From assembly GCA_036507005.1 (NCBI GenBank), contig DASXQT010000059.1, positions 1 through 47,176 of the forward strand: a stretch of 47,176 nt of DNA. Reading direction: 5' to 3'. The stretch's first letter is position 1, and every line of letters starts with the position of its first letter. Of this stretch, positions 40,278-47,176 are shown piece after piece. Made by a program: the position numbers and the translations under genes. The stretch comes from WS-2 sp036507005. Lineage in GTDB: Bacteria; Eisenbacteria; RBG-16-71-46. The notes under the pieces are model-generated. The model searched no databases. It saw only the letters and a list, made by a program, of their open reading frames with translations, and was not told the origin of the DNA.

Positions 40278-42323
40278 GTGAAGCTCTTCCGCATCATCTC
40301 CGTGATCGCCCTGGCCCTCATGCCCGCTCTGGCGGGCCCGGCCGCGGCGAAAGGCTCCGACAACGCGCCGTTCTGGAGCGGCAAGCCCGACGCCGCCGCG
40401 TTCGCGAAGATCCAGGACCAGCGCCTGGCCCACGCCCGGGTGATCGTGGACGGCATGCTGGCCGCGAAGGGGAAGCGCACGCTCGAGAACACCCTGCGCC
40501 CCTACGACGACGCCATGCTCGAGCTGAACGCGGTGTCCTCGCAGGCCAGCCTGATCGAGAACGTGCACCCCGACTCGGCCATGCGCGCGACCGCCGAGGC
40601 CGCGAGCCAGAAGGTGCAGGCGCTCGCCACCGAGTACTCGCTCAACCGCCCGCTCTACGACGCGCTGCGCTCGCTCGATCTCACGGGCGCCGACGCCGAG
40701 ACCCGCTACTACGTCGACAAGACGCTGCGCGACTTCCGCCTCTCGGGCGTGGACAAGGACGATGCCACGCGCACCCGGATCAAGGCGCTGCGCGACTCGC
40801 TGGTGGAGATCAGCCAGGAGTTCGAGCGCAACATCCGTTCCGGCCAGCGCAGCGTGACGGCCGCGAGCGCCGCCGAGCTCGACGGCCTGCCCGCCGACTA
40901 CATCGAGCGCCACAAGCCGGGCGCCGACGGCAAGATCACGCTCACCACCGATTATCCCGATGCGATCCCGGTGTTCTACTACGCGAAGAACGAGGACCTG
41001 CGGAAGCGCATGTACATGGAGTACAACAACCGCGCCTACCCCAGCAACCTCGAGACCCTGCAGCGCCTGATCCAGAAGCGTGACGAGCTGGCCCAGATCA
41101 TGGCTTACCCCAACTACGCGGACTACATCACCGCGGACAAGATGGTGGGCAGCGAGAAGGGCGCCGCCCAGTTCATCGACCAGATCGTCGCCGCCTCGGG
41201 GCCGCGCGCCGAGACCGAGTACCGCGTGCTGCTCGAGCGCAAGCGCCAGGACGCCCCGGATGCGGCGGTCGTGAACGGCTGGGAGAGCGCCTACTACCAG
41301 GAGATGGTGAGGAAGTCCCAGTACAACTTCGATTCCCAGAGCGTGCGCCCCTACTTCCCCTACGACCGCGTCAAGCAGGGGGTGCTGGACGTGACCAGCA
41401 ACCTGTTCGGCGTGCAGTTCAAGCGGATGAAGAACGTGCCGGTGTGGGATCCCTCGGTCGAGTGCTACGAGATGTACGACGGCGGCAAGCTCGCCGGCCG
41501 CTTCTACCTCGACATGCACCCGCGCGCGAACAAGTACACCCACGCCGCGCAGTTCGACGTGCGCACCGGCGTCACCGGCCGCCAGATCCCGGAGGCGGCG
41601 CTGATCTGCAACTTCCCGGGCGGCGAGGCCGGCGATCCCGGGCTCATGGAGCACAGCGACGTCACCACCTTCTTCCACGAGTTCGGGCACCTGCTCCACA
41701 CCATGTTCGCGGGCAACCACCGCTGGGTGGGCACGGGCGGCATCCGCACCGAGCACGACTTCGTCGAGGCCCCGTCCCAGATGCTGGAGGAGTGGACCTG
41801 GGATCCCGCGGTGCTCGCGACCTTCGCCCGCAACTACCAGACCGGCGCCCCGATCCCGGTCGACCTGGTGCGGCAGATGAAGCGCGCCAACGACTACGGC
41901 AAGGGGCTCCAGGTGCGGCGCCAGATGGTGTACGCCCAGGTCTCGCTGTCGTGCTACAACCGCGATCCCGCGACCCTCGACACCGACGCGCTGGTGAAGG
42001 AGGTCACGCAGCGCTACCAGCCGTTCCCGTTCGTGGAGGGGACGCACCTCCAGTGCGCGTTCGGCCACCTGGACGGCTACTCGGCGGTCTACTACACCTA
42101 CATGTGGTCGCTGGTGATCGCGAAGGACATGTTCGCCCAGTTCGACCGCAAGAACCTGCTCGCGCCCGGCGTGGCGAAGCGCTACCGGGACGCGGTGCTG
42201 GCCCCGGGCGGCTCCGCCCCCGCGGCCACGCTGGTCCAGACCTTCCTCGGCCGGCCGTTCAACAACAAGGCCTGGACCGAGTGGCTGAACGAGGACGAGG
42301 GAACGAGCGCGACCGCGAACTGA
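40278..42323 (+). CDS. Secreted M3-family zinc metallopeptidase (oligoendopeptidase-like)
   Basis: A 681-residue exported peptidase; signal peptide core IISVIALALMPALAGPAAA. Zinc site HEFGH at 467-471 with a third ligand Glu497 in EAPSQMLEEW. The rest (TEYSLNRPLYDALRSLD, FREYxx-like helical body, DGYSAVYYTYMWSLVIAKDMF) matches oligopeptidase A/Dcp relatives that cut peptides of limited length inside a channel. Export implies periplasmic or extracellular peptide digestion. GTG 40278 has GAGGAGG upstream. The stop lies a few bases before a perfect inverted repeat shared with the convergent lipA. Confidence 0.92.
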   Translation: MKLFRIISVIALALMPALAGPAAAKGSDNAPFWSGKPDAAAFAKIQDQRLAHARVIVDGMLAAKGKRTLENTLRPYDDAMLELNAVSSQASLIENVHPDSAMRATAEAASQKVQALATEYSLNRPLYDALRSLDLTGADAETRYYVDKTLRDFRLSGVDKDDATRTRIKALRDSLVEISQEFERNIRSGQRSVTAASAAELDGLPADYIERHKPGADGKITLTTDYPDAIPVFYYAKNEDLRKRMYMEYNNRAYPSNLETLQRLIQKRDELAQIMAYPNYADYITADKMVGSEKGAAQFIDQIVAASGPRAETEYRVLLERKRQDAPDAAVVNGWESAYYQEMVRKSQYNFDSQSVRPYFPYDRVKQGVLDVTSNLFGVQFKRMKNVPVWDPSVECYEMYDGGKLAGRFYLDMHPRANKYTHAAQFDVRTGVTGRQIPEAALICNFPGGEAGDPGLMEHSDVTTFFHEFGHLLHTMFAGNHRWVGTGGIRTEHDFVEAPSQMLEEWTWDPAVLATFARNYQTGAPIPVDLVRQMKRANDYGKGLQVRRQMVYAQVSLSCYNRDPATLDTDALVKEVTQRYQPFPFVEGTHLQCAFGHLDGYSAVYYTYMWSLVIAKDMFAQFDRKNLLAPGVAKRYRDAVLAPGGSAPAATLVQTFLGRPFNNKAWTEWLNEDEGTSATAN

Positions 42324-42326
42324 GAT

Positions 42327-42451
42327 CCGCTGGGAGAAGGTGGGGGAGGCCCGTTTCGCGGCGAAGAAGCTAGGCTCGGACGCAGTGCCGATGCAGGCGG
42401 CATCGGGTGTGCGTCGCCGCGAAACGGGCCTCCCCCACCTTCTCCCAGCGG
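42327..42451. repeat. Perfect 38-bp inverted repeat, 125 bp overall, between the M3 peptidase gene and lipA
   Basis: The left arm (42327-42364, beginning CCGCTGGGAGAAGGTGGGGG) is exactly complementary to the right arm (42414-42451) over all 38 bases. The 49-bp centre has its own hairpin (CCGATGC 42388-42394 with 42400-42406), bracketed by CGCA 42381-42384 and TGCG 42410-42413. The element fills nearly all of the convergent intergenic region. It could be a bidirectional terminator, a MITE-like or REP-like element, or an RNA-processing hairpin. There is no T-tract and no obvious target-site duplication. Confidence 0.85.
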
Positions 42452-42467
42452 CGCCCCGCGCGGCGCC

Positions 42468-43535
42468 CTACCCTGCCTTGCTGCTCTCCCCCGGCCGCAC
42501 GGTGCCCGCCAGCTCGTCGGCGTGGAACGACGAGCGCACCAGCGGGCCGCTCGCCACGCTCTCGAAGCCCAGCGCCTCGGCCCGCTCGCCCCACGCGCGG
42601 AACCGGTCGGGGTGGACGTACTCGATCACCGGGAGGTGGTGGGGGCTCGGCCTCAGGTACTGGCCGATGGTGAGGAGCTGGCAGCCGTGCGCGACCAGGT
42701 CGCGCAGCGCCTGCTCGACCTCGTCGTCGCGCTCCCCGAGGCCGAGCATGATCCCGGACTTGGCCCGGATGCCCGCGCCCCGATCTCGCACCCGGCGCAG
42801 CAGCTCGAGCGAGCGCTCGTAGCGCGCGCTCGGCCGCACCACCGGGTGCAGGCGCTCGACGGTCTCGAGGTTGTGGTTGATGACGTCGGGCCGGGCGTCC
42901 ACCACCCGCTGGAGGTCGTCCGGGTGGCCGCGGAAGTCCGGGATCAGCACCTCGATCACGGTCCCCGAGCGGCGGCGGATCTCCGCGATCGTGCGGGCGA
43001 AGATCGTGCTCCCGCCGTCCCCGAGGTCGTCGCGCGCCACCGAGGTGATCACGGTGTGGCGCAGGCCCATCGCCGCCACCGCCTCGCCCACGCGCCGCGG
43101 CTCGTCCCAGTCCACGTAGCCGTTGGGCTGGCCGGGCGCCACCGCGCAGAAGCCGCAGCGCCGCGTGCACAGCTCGCCCAGGATCATGAGGGTCGCCGTG
43201 CCCCGCTCCCAGCAGTGCCCGAGGTTGGGGCAGCGCGCCTCCTCGCACACCGTGTGGAGCCGCTGGCGCCGGATCAGCGCGCGGGTCTCGGCGTACTCGC
43301 CCGAGCCCGGCAGCCTGACCTTGAGCCATTCCGGCAGGCGCCGGAATCCTGCGGCCGCATCCGCTCCGATCCCCGCGCCCGCGCCCGAGGCACAGCCACC
43401 GAAGCGCGGCGTGAGCGGGAGCCGCCGTGGCACGGCCGGCCGTGGGGCGCCGTAGACCGGGATCTCCGGGTGCCCTTCGCCCTCGATCACGACAAGCTCG
43501 TCCGCCCGCGGGTCGGGCGCTTCGGGTGCGCTCAC
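42468..43535 (-). CDS. lipA: Lipoyl synthase (radical SAM)
   Basis: Inserts two sulfurs into protein-bound octanoyl chains to form lipoate. Radical-SAM cluster CTRRCGFC; the auxiliary cluster cysteines are in CEEARCPNLGHC. Both clusters are intact. At 355 residues it is longer than usual (about 290-330), because a Pro/Gly-rich N-terminal extension of about 60 residues precedes the family start (GFRRLPEWLKVRLP). GTG 43535 lies two bases after the nadA stop with GAAGGA before it, so it is coupled to nadA. It is the last gene of the minus-strand lipoate operon and ends 17 bp from the inverted repeat. Confidence 0.96.
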   Translation of the reverse strand: MSAPEAPDPRADELVVIEGEGHPEIPVYGAPRPAVPRRLPLTPRFGGCASGAGAGIGADAAAGFRRLPEWLKVRLPGSGEYAETRALIRRQRLHTVCEEARCPNLGHCWERGTATLMILGELCTRRCGFCAVAPGQPNGYVDWDEPRRVGEAVAAMGLRHTVITSVARDDLGDGGSTIFARTIAEIRRRSGTVIEVLIPDFRGHPDDLQRVVDARPDVINHNLETVERLHPVVRPSARYERSLELLRRVRDRGAGIRAKSGIMLGLGERDDEVEQALRDLVAHGCQLLTIGQYLRPSPHHLPVIEYVHPDRFRAWGERAEALGFESVASGPLVRSSFHADELAGTVRPGESSKAG

Positions 43536-43537
43536 GC

Positions 43538-44707
43538 TCAGTCCTTCGCCATCGTGGCGCGCGCCACCTGGCCGTCGCCCTTGAGCGCCAGCATGCGGTC
43601 GAGCGCCAGGAGCGCGTCGCGCTTCACATCCTCGGGCACGCGGATGGGGTTGACGACGTGCCCCCCGCTCAGGTTCTCGAGCGCCCACAAGAGGTGCGCG
43701 GGATCGATGCGGTTCATGGTGGCACACGGGCACACGTTCTTCTGCAGCGAGTGGATGTTCTGCTCGGGGTGCTCGACCGCCAGCCGGTGCACCAGGTTGA
43801 TCTCGGTGCCGATCGCCCAGTGGGTGCCGGGTGAAGCCTGCTCGACCTGGCGGATGATGAACTCGGTCGAGCCCGCGAGGTCCGCGCTCCGCACCACGTC
43901 GAACGGGCACTCGGGGTGGACCAGGATCTTCACCGCCGGATCGGCGGCGCGGGTCTCGTCCACCTGTTGCAGGGTGAAGCGGGTGTGCACCGAGCAGAAC
44001 CCGCGCCACAGGATGAGGCGCACCTCGGGCGCGAGGCAGCGCGCGTTCGCGCGCCCCAGGTCCTCGGCGCGGTAGTCCCACTCCGCCATGCGGTCGAGGG
44101 GCAGGCCCATCGCGTACGCGGTGTTGCGGCCCAAGTGCTGGTCCGGGAAGAAGAACGCGCGCTCCTTCCGGCCCCACGCCCACTCGAGCACGGCGCGGGC
44201 GTTCGAGGAGGTGCACACCACGCCGCCGCGCGCGCCGCAGAAGGCCTTGAGCGCGGCGCTCGAGTTCATGTAGGTGACCGGCACGATGGTGTCGCCGTGG
44301 GCGGCGGCGAGGAGGTCCCACGCCTCCTCCACGTCCTCGATCGCCGCCATGTCGGCCATCGAGCAGCCCGCCTTGAGATCGGGGAGGATCACCGTCTGCC
44401 GCGGCCGGCGCAGCACGTCGGCCGACTCGGCCATGAAGTGCACGCCGCAGAACACGATGAACTCGGCCTCCTCCTGGGCGGCCGCGAGCTGCGAGAGCTT
44501 GAACGAGTCGCCGCGGAAGTCGGCGAACTCCATCACGCTCTCGCGCTGGTAGTGGTGCCCGAGCACCACCGCGCGGCGGCCGAGCTTCCTCTTCGCCGCC
44601 CAGGTGCGCGCGCGGATCGTCTCCGCGTCCAGCGCCGCGTACTCGGCGAAGGGGCGCGCGCCCGGTGCGCGCTCGAGGAGCGAGGTGCTCATCCCGTGGA
44701 TCTCCAT
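43538..44707 (-). CDS. nadA: Quinolinate synthase A
   Basis: Condenses iminoaspartate with dihydroxyacetone phosphate to quinolinate on a [4Fe-4S] cluster, the second step of de novo NAD synthesis. Family marks: VVLGHHYQRESVMEFADF, CGVHFMAESADVL, LPDLKAGCSMADM, VHPECPFDVV and KNVCPCATMN. 389 residues from ATG 44707, which has GAGG seven bases upstream; an inner ATG (44692) is less likely. It sits 8 bp after the DUF2203 gene and is coupled to lipA. No nadB or nadC is seen here, although the operon may extend beyond the window. Confidence 0.96.
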   Translation of the reverse strand: MEIHGMSTSLLERAPGARPFAEYAALDAETIRARTWAAKRKLGRRAVVLGHHYQRESVMEFADFRGDSFKLSQLAAAQEEAEFIVFCGVHFMAESADVLRRPRQTVILPDLKAGCSMADMAAIEDVEEAWDLLAAAHGDTIVPVTYMNSSAALKAFCGARGGVVCTSSNARAVLEWAWGRKERAFFFPDQHLGRNTAYAMGLPLDRMAEWDYRAEDLGRANARCLAPEVRLILWRGFCSVHTRFTLQQVDETRAADPAVKILVHPECPFDVVRSADLAGSTEFIIRQVEQASPGTHWAIGTEINLVHRLAVEHPEQNIHSLQKNVCPCATMNRIDPAHLLWALENLSGGHVVNPIRVPEDVKRDALLALDRMLALKGDGQVARATMAKD

Positions 44708-44715
44708 GACCGGCC

Positions 44716-45147
44716 TCACTCGCGCCCGGCGGCGTCCAGCGGCTGGCGGCCGGCGAAGCCGCCCTCGAGCGTGTGCCAGTACCCGATCTCGGGCTCGCCG
44801 AGCTGCCAGCACAGGAAGATGAGCCGGTCGCCCGAGAGCGCGTAGAAGTCCACCAGGCCGCGGGCGATGTCCTTGACCAGGCAGCCGCGGCGCTGGACGG
44901 CCTCGACGCCCTTCAGGATCTCCTCGGCGATCGCGTCCCGCCGCCCGGTGATCCCCCGGAGCTCGATTGCATCCGGGTTATCGGCGGCCGCGCCCGAGGC
45001 CGCGAGCCCCAGCACCTCGGCGCGCGTCCCGAGCTGGTCGAAATCGCGCTTGAGCGCGCTCAGGCGCTCGAGCTCGGGGCGCAGCTCGGCGACCGCGCGG
45101 TTCGCCTCCTCGATGCTGAACAGCGTGACCTTGGTGGAACCTGCCAT
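44716..45147 (-). CDS. DUF2203-family protein
   Basis: A 143-residue small cytosolic protein. LFSIEEANRAVAELRPELERL and the C-terminal GCLVKDIARGLVDFYALSGD, IFLCWQLGEPEIGYWHTL, GGFAGRQPL match the DUF2203 family, whose function is unknown. ATG 45147 lies four bases after the lipB stop and the gene ends eight bases before nadA, so it is embedded in the operon. Its place between lipB and nadA suggests a link to lipoate, Fe-S or NAD metabolism, but this is by association only. Confidence 0.85.
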   Translation of the reverse strand: MAGSTKVTLFSIEEANRAVAELRPELERLSALKRDFDQLGTRAEVLGLAASGAAADNPDAIELRGITGRRDAIAEEILKGVEAVQRRGCLVKDIARGLVDFYALSGDRLIFLCWQLGEPEIGYWHTLEGGFAGRQPLDAAGRE

Positions 45148-45151
45148 GAGA

Positions 45152-45865
45152 TCAGCGGACCGCGTTCGCGGTCTCAGCCTCCCGTGCGGCCGCCTCGGCC
45201 TCCGCCACACCCGCCCAGCGCACGCCTTCGTGGCCCAGGCGGCGGGCGACGGCGGCCGCCGCCCTCTCCCGCACCGCGGCCAGCGCCGGCGCGCGGTCGC
45301 CGAGCCGCTCCGCGATGGACGTCATGCGCACCCCGCGCAGCCCGCAGGGGTGGATGAGGTCGAAGAAGCTCAAGTCCGGTGTGACGTTGAGCGCGAATCC
45401 ATGATAGCTGACCCAGCGCCGCACCGCGATCCCGAGCGAGGCGATCTTCTGCTCTCCCACCCACACGCCGGTGCGCCCCGGGACCGTGCGGCTTTGGATG
45501 CCGTAGCCGGCGAGCACGTCGCCGACCGCACCTTCCAGGGCGCGCAGGAAGCGATGCAGGTCCCGGTCGTGCCTGCCCAGGTCGCAGATCGCGTAGCCCA
45601 CGAGCTGGCCCGGCCCGTGCCAGGTGATGTCGCCGCCGCGCGCCACCTCGAAGATCTCGATCCCGCGCGCTACGAGCGTTCCGGGATCGGCGACCAGGCC
45701 TCCCGGCGCGGCGCCCCGCCCCACCGTCAGCACCGGCGGATGGTCGGGAAAGAGCAGCCAGTCCCCGGTCCGGCCCTCGGCGCGCGCGCGCACCAGGCCT
45801 TCCTGGAGGCGCAGGCCGTCCCGGTAGGTCGTGGGGCCTAGGGCGCAGACGTTGAGCGTGTCCAT
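45152..45865 (-). CDS. lipB: Octanoyl-[ACP]:protein octanoyltransferase
   Basis: Transfers octanoyl from acyl carrier protein to lipoyl domains. The active site is complete: Cys174 in HPCGLRGVRMTS and the partner Lys140 in EQKIASLG, with the substrate loop RGGDITWHGPGQLVGY. Length 237, usual for the family. ATG 45865 has only a weak ribosome site and lies 25 bp after the E2 gene, so it probably depends on translational readthrough from the dehydrogenase gene. Confidence 0.96.
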   Translation of the reverse strand: MDTLNVCALGPTTYRDGLRLQEGLVRARAEGRTGDWLLFPDHPPVLTVGRGAAPGGLVADPGTLVARGIEIFEVARGGDITWHGPGQLVGYAICDLGRHDRDLHRFLRALEGAVGDVLAGYGIQSRTVPGRTGVWVGEQKIASLGIAVRRWVSYHGFALNVTPDLSFFDLIHPCGLRGVRMTSIAERLGDRAPALAAVRERAAAAVARRLGHEGVRWAGVAEAEAAAREAETANAVR

Positions 45866-45890
45866 GGGTGTCGTGCCGCGGTCCGCCGGA

Positions 45891-47176
45891 CTACGCGTGG
45901 AACCAGAGCAGCTCCGGCCTCTCCAGCAGCTCGCAGACCCGGCGCAGGAACTTGACCGCCAGCTCCCCGTCCACCACGCGGTGATCGAACCCGATCGAGG
46001 CGTTCATCATCGGGCGCGCGACGATCTGCCCGTCGCGGATCACCGGGCGCTCGACGATCTTGTGGACGCCGAGGATCGCGACCTCGGGCACGTTGATCAC
46101 GGGCGAGGAGTTGATCGCGCCGTAGACGCCGGCGTTCGTGATGCTGAAGGTGCCGCCCACGATCTCGTCGGGCTTGAGCCGGTCGGCGCGGGCGCGGGCG
46201 GCGAGGTCGTTCACCTCGCCCGCGATCTGCACCAGGTTCTTGCGGTCGCAGTCCTTGAGGTTGGGCACGATCAGGCCCTTCTCGTCGCGACCCACGGCCA
46301 TGCCGATGTTGTAGTACCGCTTGACCACCAGCGCGTCGCCCTTCACCTCGGCGTTCACCCCCGGGAACTCGCGGAGCGCGATCACGCTCGCCTTGATGAA
46401 GAACGGCATGTAGGTGAGCTTGATCCCCTGGGCCTCGAGCTTGGGGCCCCATTCCTTCTTGAGCGCCACGATCGCGCTCATGTCGGTCTCGTCGAAGCAG
46501 TGGGTGTGCGCCGCGGTGTGCTTGGCCCGCACCATGTTCTCGGCGATCAGCTTGCGCACCCGGCTGAAGGGCACGACCTCCTCGCGCGCCCCGGCCGCGG
46601 CCGGAGCCGTGCGCGCGGCGAGGAACGCGGGCGGCGGCGCCGCCGGGGCGGCCGCAGGGGCCGCGGCGAATGTGGGCGCCGGCTGTGCCGCGGGCGCCAT
46701 CGGGCGCTGCGCGCGCGACTGGAGATACTCGAGCAGGTCGTCGCGCGTCACGCGGCCGGCGACACCCGACCCACGGATGGCGGCGACCTCCTCGGGTCTC
46801 ACGTCGTTCTCGCGCATGATCTTTCGCACCGCAGGCGAGAGGTTTCGCTCCTCGAGCGCGGTGCCTCCATTGCCGCTGGCGGGCGAGGCCGGGGTGCGCG
46901 CCACGGGGGGTGCTGCGGTCGCCGTCGCGCTGGACGCGATCGCAGCGCCTGCAGCACCCGCCACGGCCTTCCCGGCCGCCGCCGGCTGGGCGGCCGGCGC
47001 GGAGGCCTCGCCGGCTCCGGAGAGCACGCCGATCTCGGTCCCGACCAGCACCGTGGTCCCCTCCTGGACCAGGATCTGGTCCAGCGTGCCCTCGGCCGGC
47101 GACGGGATCTCGACGTTGATCTTGTCGGTCTGGATCTCGACCAGCGGCTCTTCCTTGCGAACCCGGTCACCGACCG
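45891..47176 (-). CDS. 2-oxoacid dehydrogenase E2 (dihydrolipoamide acyltransferase), 5' end beyond the window
   Basis: Partial. The reading frame runs off the window edge. From the edge inward: the lipoyl domain with the lipoylated Lys in EIQTDKINVEIPSP, an Ala/Pro-rich linker, a peripheral subunit-binding domain (SPAVRKIMRENDVRPEEVAA, GSGVAGRVTRDDLLEYL), a second linker, then the acyltransferase core with the catalytic FDHRVVDGELAVKFL near the C-terminus. One lipoyl domain is visible, and others may lie outside. It could serve pyruvate, 2-oxoglutarate or branched-chain substrates; the lipA/lipB neighbours do not decide this. Confidence 0.93.
   Translation of the reverse strand, partial: VGDRVRKEEPLVEIQTDKINVEIPSPAEGTLDQILVQEGTTVLVGTEIGVLSGAGEASAPAAQPAAAGKAVAGAAGAAIASSATATAAPPVARTPASPASGNGGTALEERNLSPAVRKIMRENDVRPEEVAAIRGSGVAGRVTRDDLLEYLQSRAQRPMAPAAQPAPTFAAAPAAAPAAPPPAFLAARTAPAAAGAREEVVPFSRVRKLIAENMVRAKHTAAHTHCFDETDMSAIVALKKEWGPKLEAQGIKLTYMPFFIKASVIALREFPGVNAEVKGDALVVKRYYNIGMAVGRDEKGLIVPNLKDCDRKNLVQIAGEVNDLAARARADRLKPDEIVGGTFSITNAGVYGAINSSPVINVPEVAILGVHKIVERPVIRDGQIVARPMMNASIGFDHRVVDGELAVKFLRRVCELLERPELLWFHA

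Overview
The window is about 70% G+C, densely coded, and reads as a chromosomal segment of an uncultivated or soil/sediment bacterium. Three large exported proteins end in a FlgD-like Ig domain of the kind used as a C-terminal anchoring or sorting module. There is a 14-repeat FG-GAP protein, a dockerin-containing protein, a TonB-dependent receptor and an AceE-type pyruvate dehydrogenase. Together these suggest a diderm of the FCB/Eisenbacteria-like neighbourhood. That placement is inference from gene content; no rRNA or tRNA gene was found to confirm it.

Layout. 0-6 kb: a diguanylate cyclase converges with a giant FG-GAP surface protein. 5.6-9 kb: clpB and an F420-reductase-like dehydrogenase form an operon. 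9-11.3 kb: a DUF2934 miniprotein, a protein of unknown function with an N-terminal helical domain, and a molybdopterin oxidoreductase. 11.4-18.4 kb: a NarL-type two-component pair, then a TonB-dependent receptor translationally coupled to a secreted FlgD-Ig protein, then a small secreted protein. 18.5-23.7 kb: a PP-loop ATPase diverges from a PAS hybrid histidine kinase with a degenerate ATPase domain; two small four-helix membrane proteins and an O-methyltransferase follow. 23.7-29.6 kb: an S9 peptidase diverges from aceE, which is followed by an SDR. 29.7-32.7 kb: a secreted dockerin/cohesin-like/FlgD-Ig protein converges with a GNAT acetyltransferase. 32.8-37.1 kb: full-length cobalamin-dependent methionine synthase and a membrane-anchored protein. 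37.2-42.3 kb: a DUF1326 exported protein, a SixA phosphatase, a membrane protein, a second SDR and a secreted M3 peptidase. 42.3-42.45 kb: a perfect 38-bp inverted repeat. 42.5-47.2 kb (minus strand): 2-oxoacid dehydrogenase E2 (cut by the window end), lipB, a DUF2203 gene, nadA and lipA, an apparent lipoate/NAD operon.

Working together: the last operon supplies an E2 acyltransferase, octanoyl transfer, lipoyl sulfur insertion and quinolinate synthesis for NAD, so cofactor and enzyme supply for oxidative decarboxylation are joined. aceE lies 14-19 kb away without its own E2 or E3. The 11.4-18.4 kb block looks like a sensed-and-regulated envelope or uptake unit. Most remaining genes are housekeeping or hypothetical.

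The most unusual items are the perfect inverted repeat between the M3 peptidase gene and lipA, the dockerin plus cohesin-like domains in one polypeptide, the hybrid kinase lacking recognisable ATP-binding G boxes, apparent non-canonical starts for metH (ATA) and the FG-GAP protein (CTG), and a probable leaderless histidine kinase transcript.
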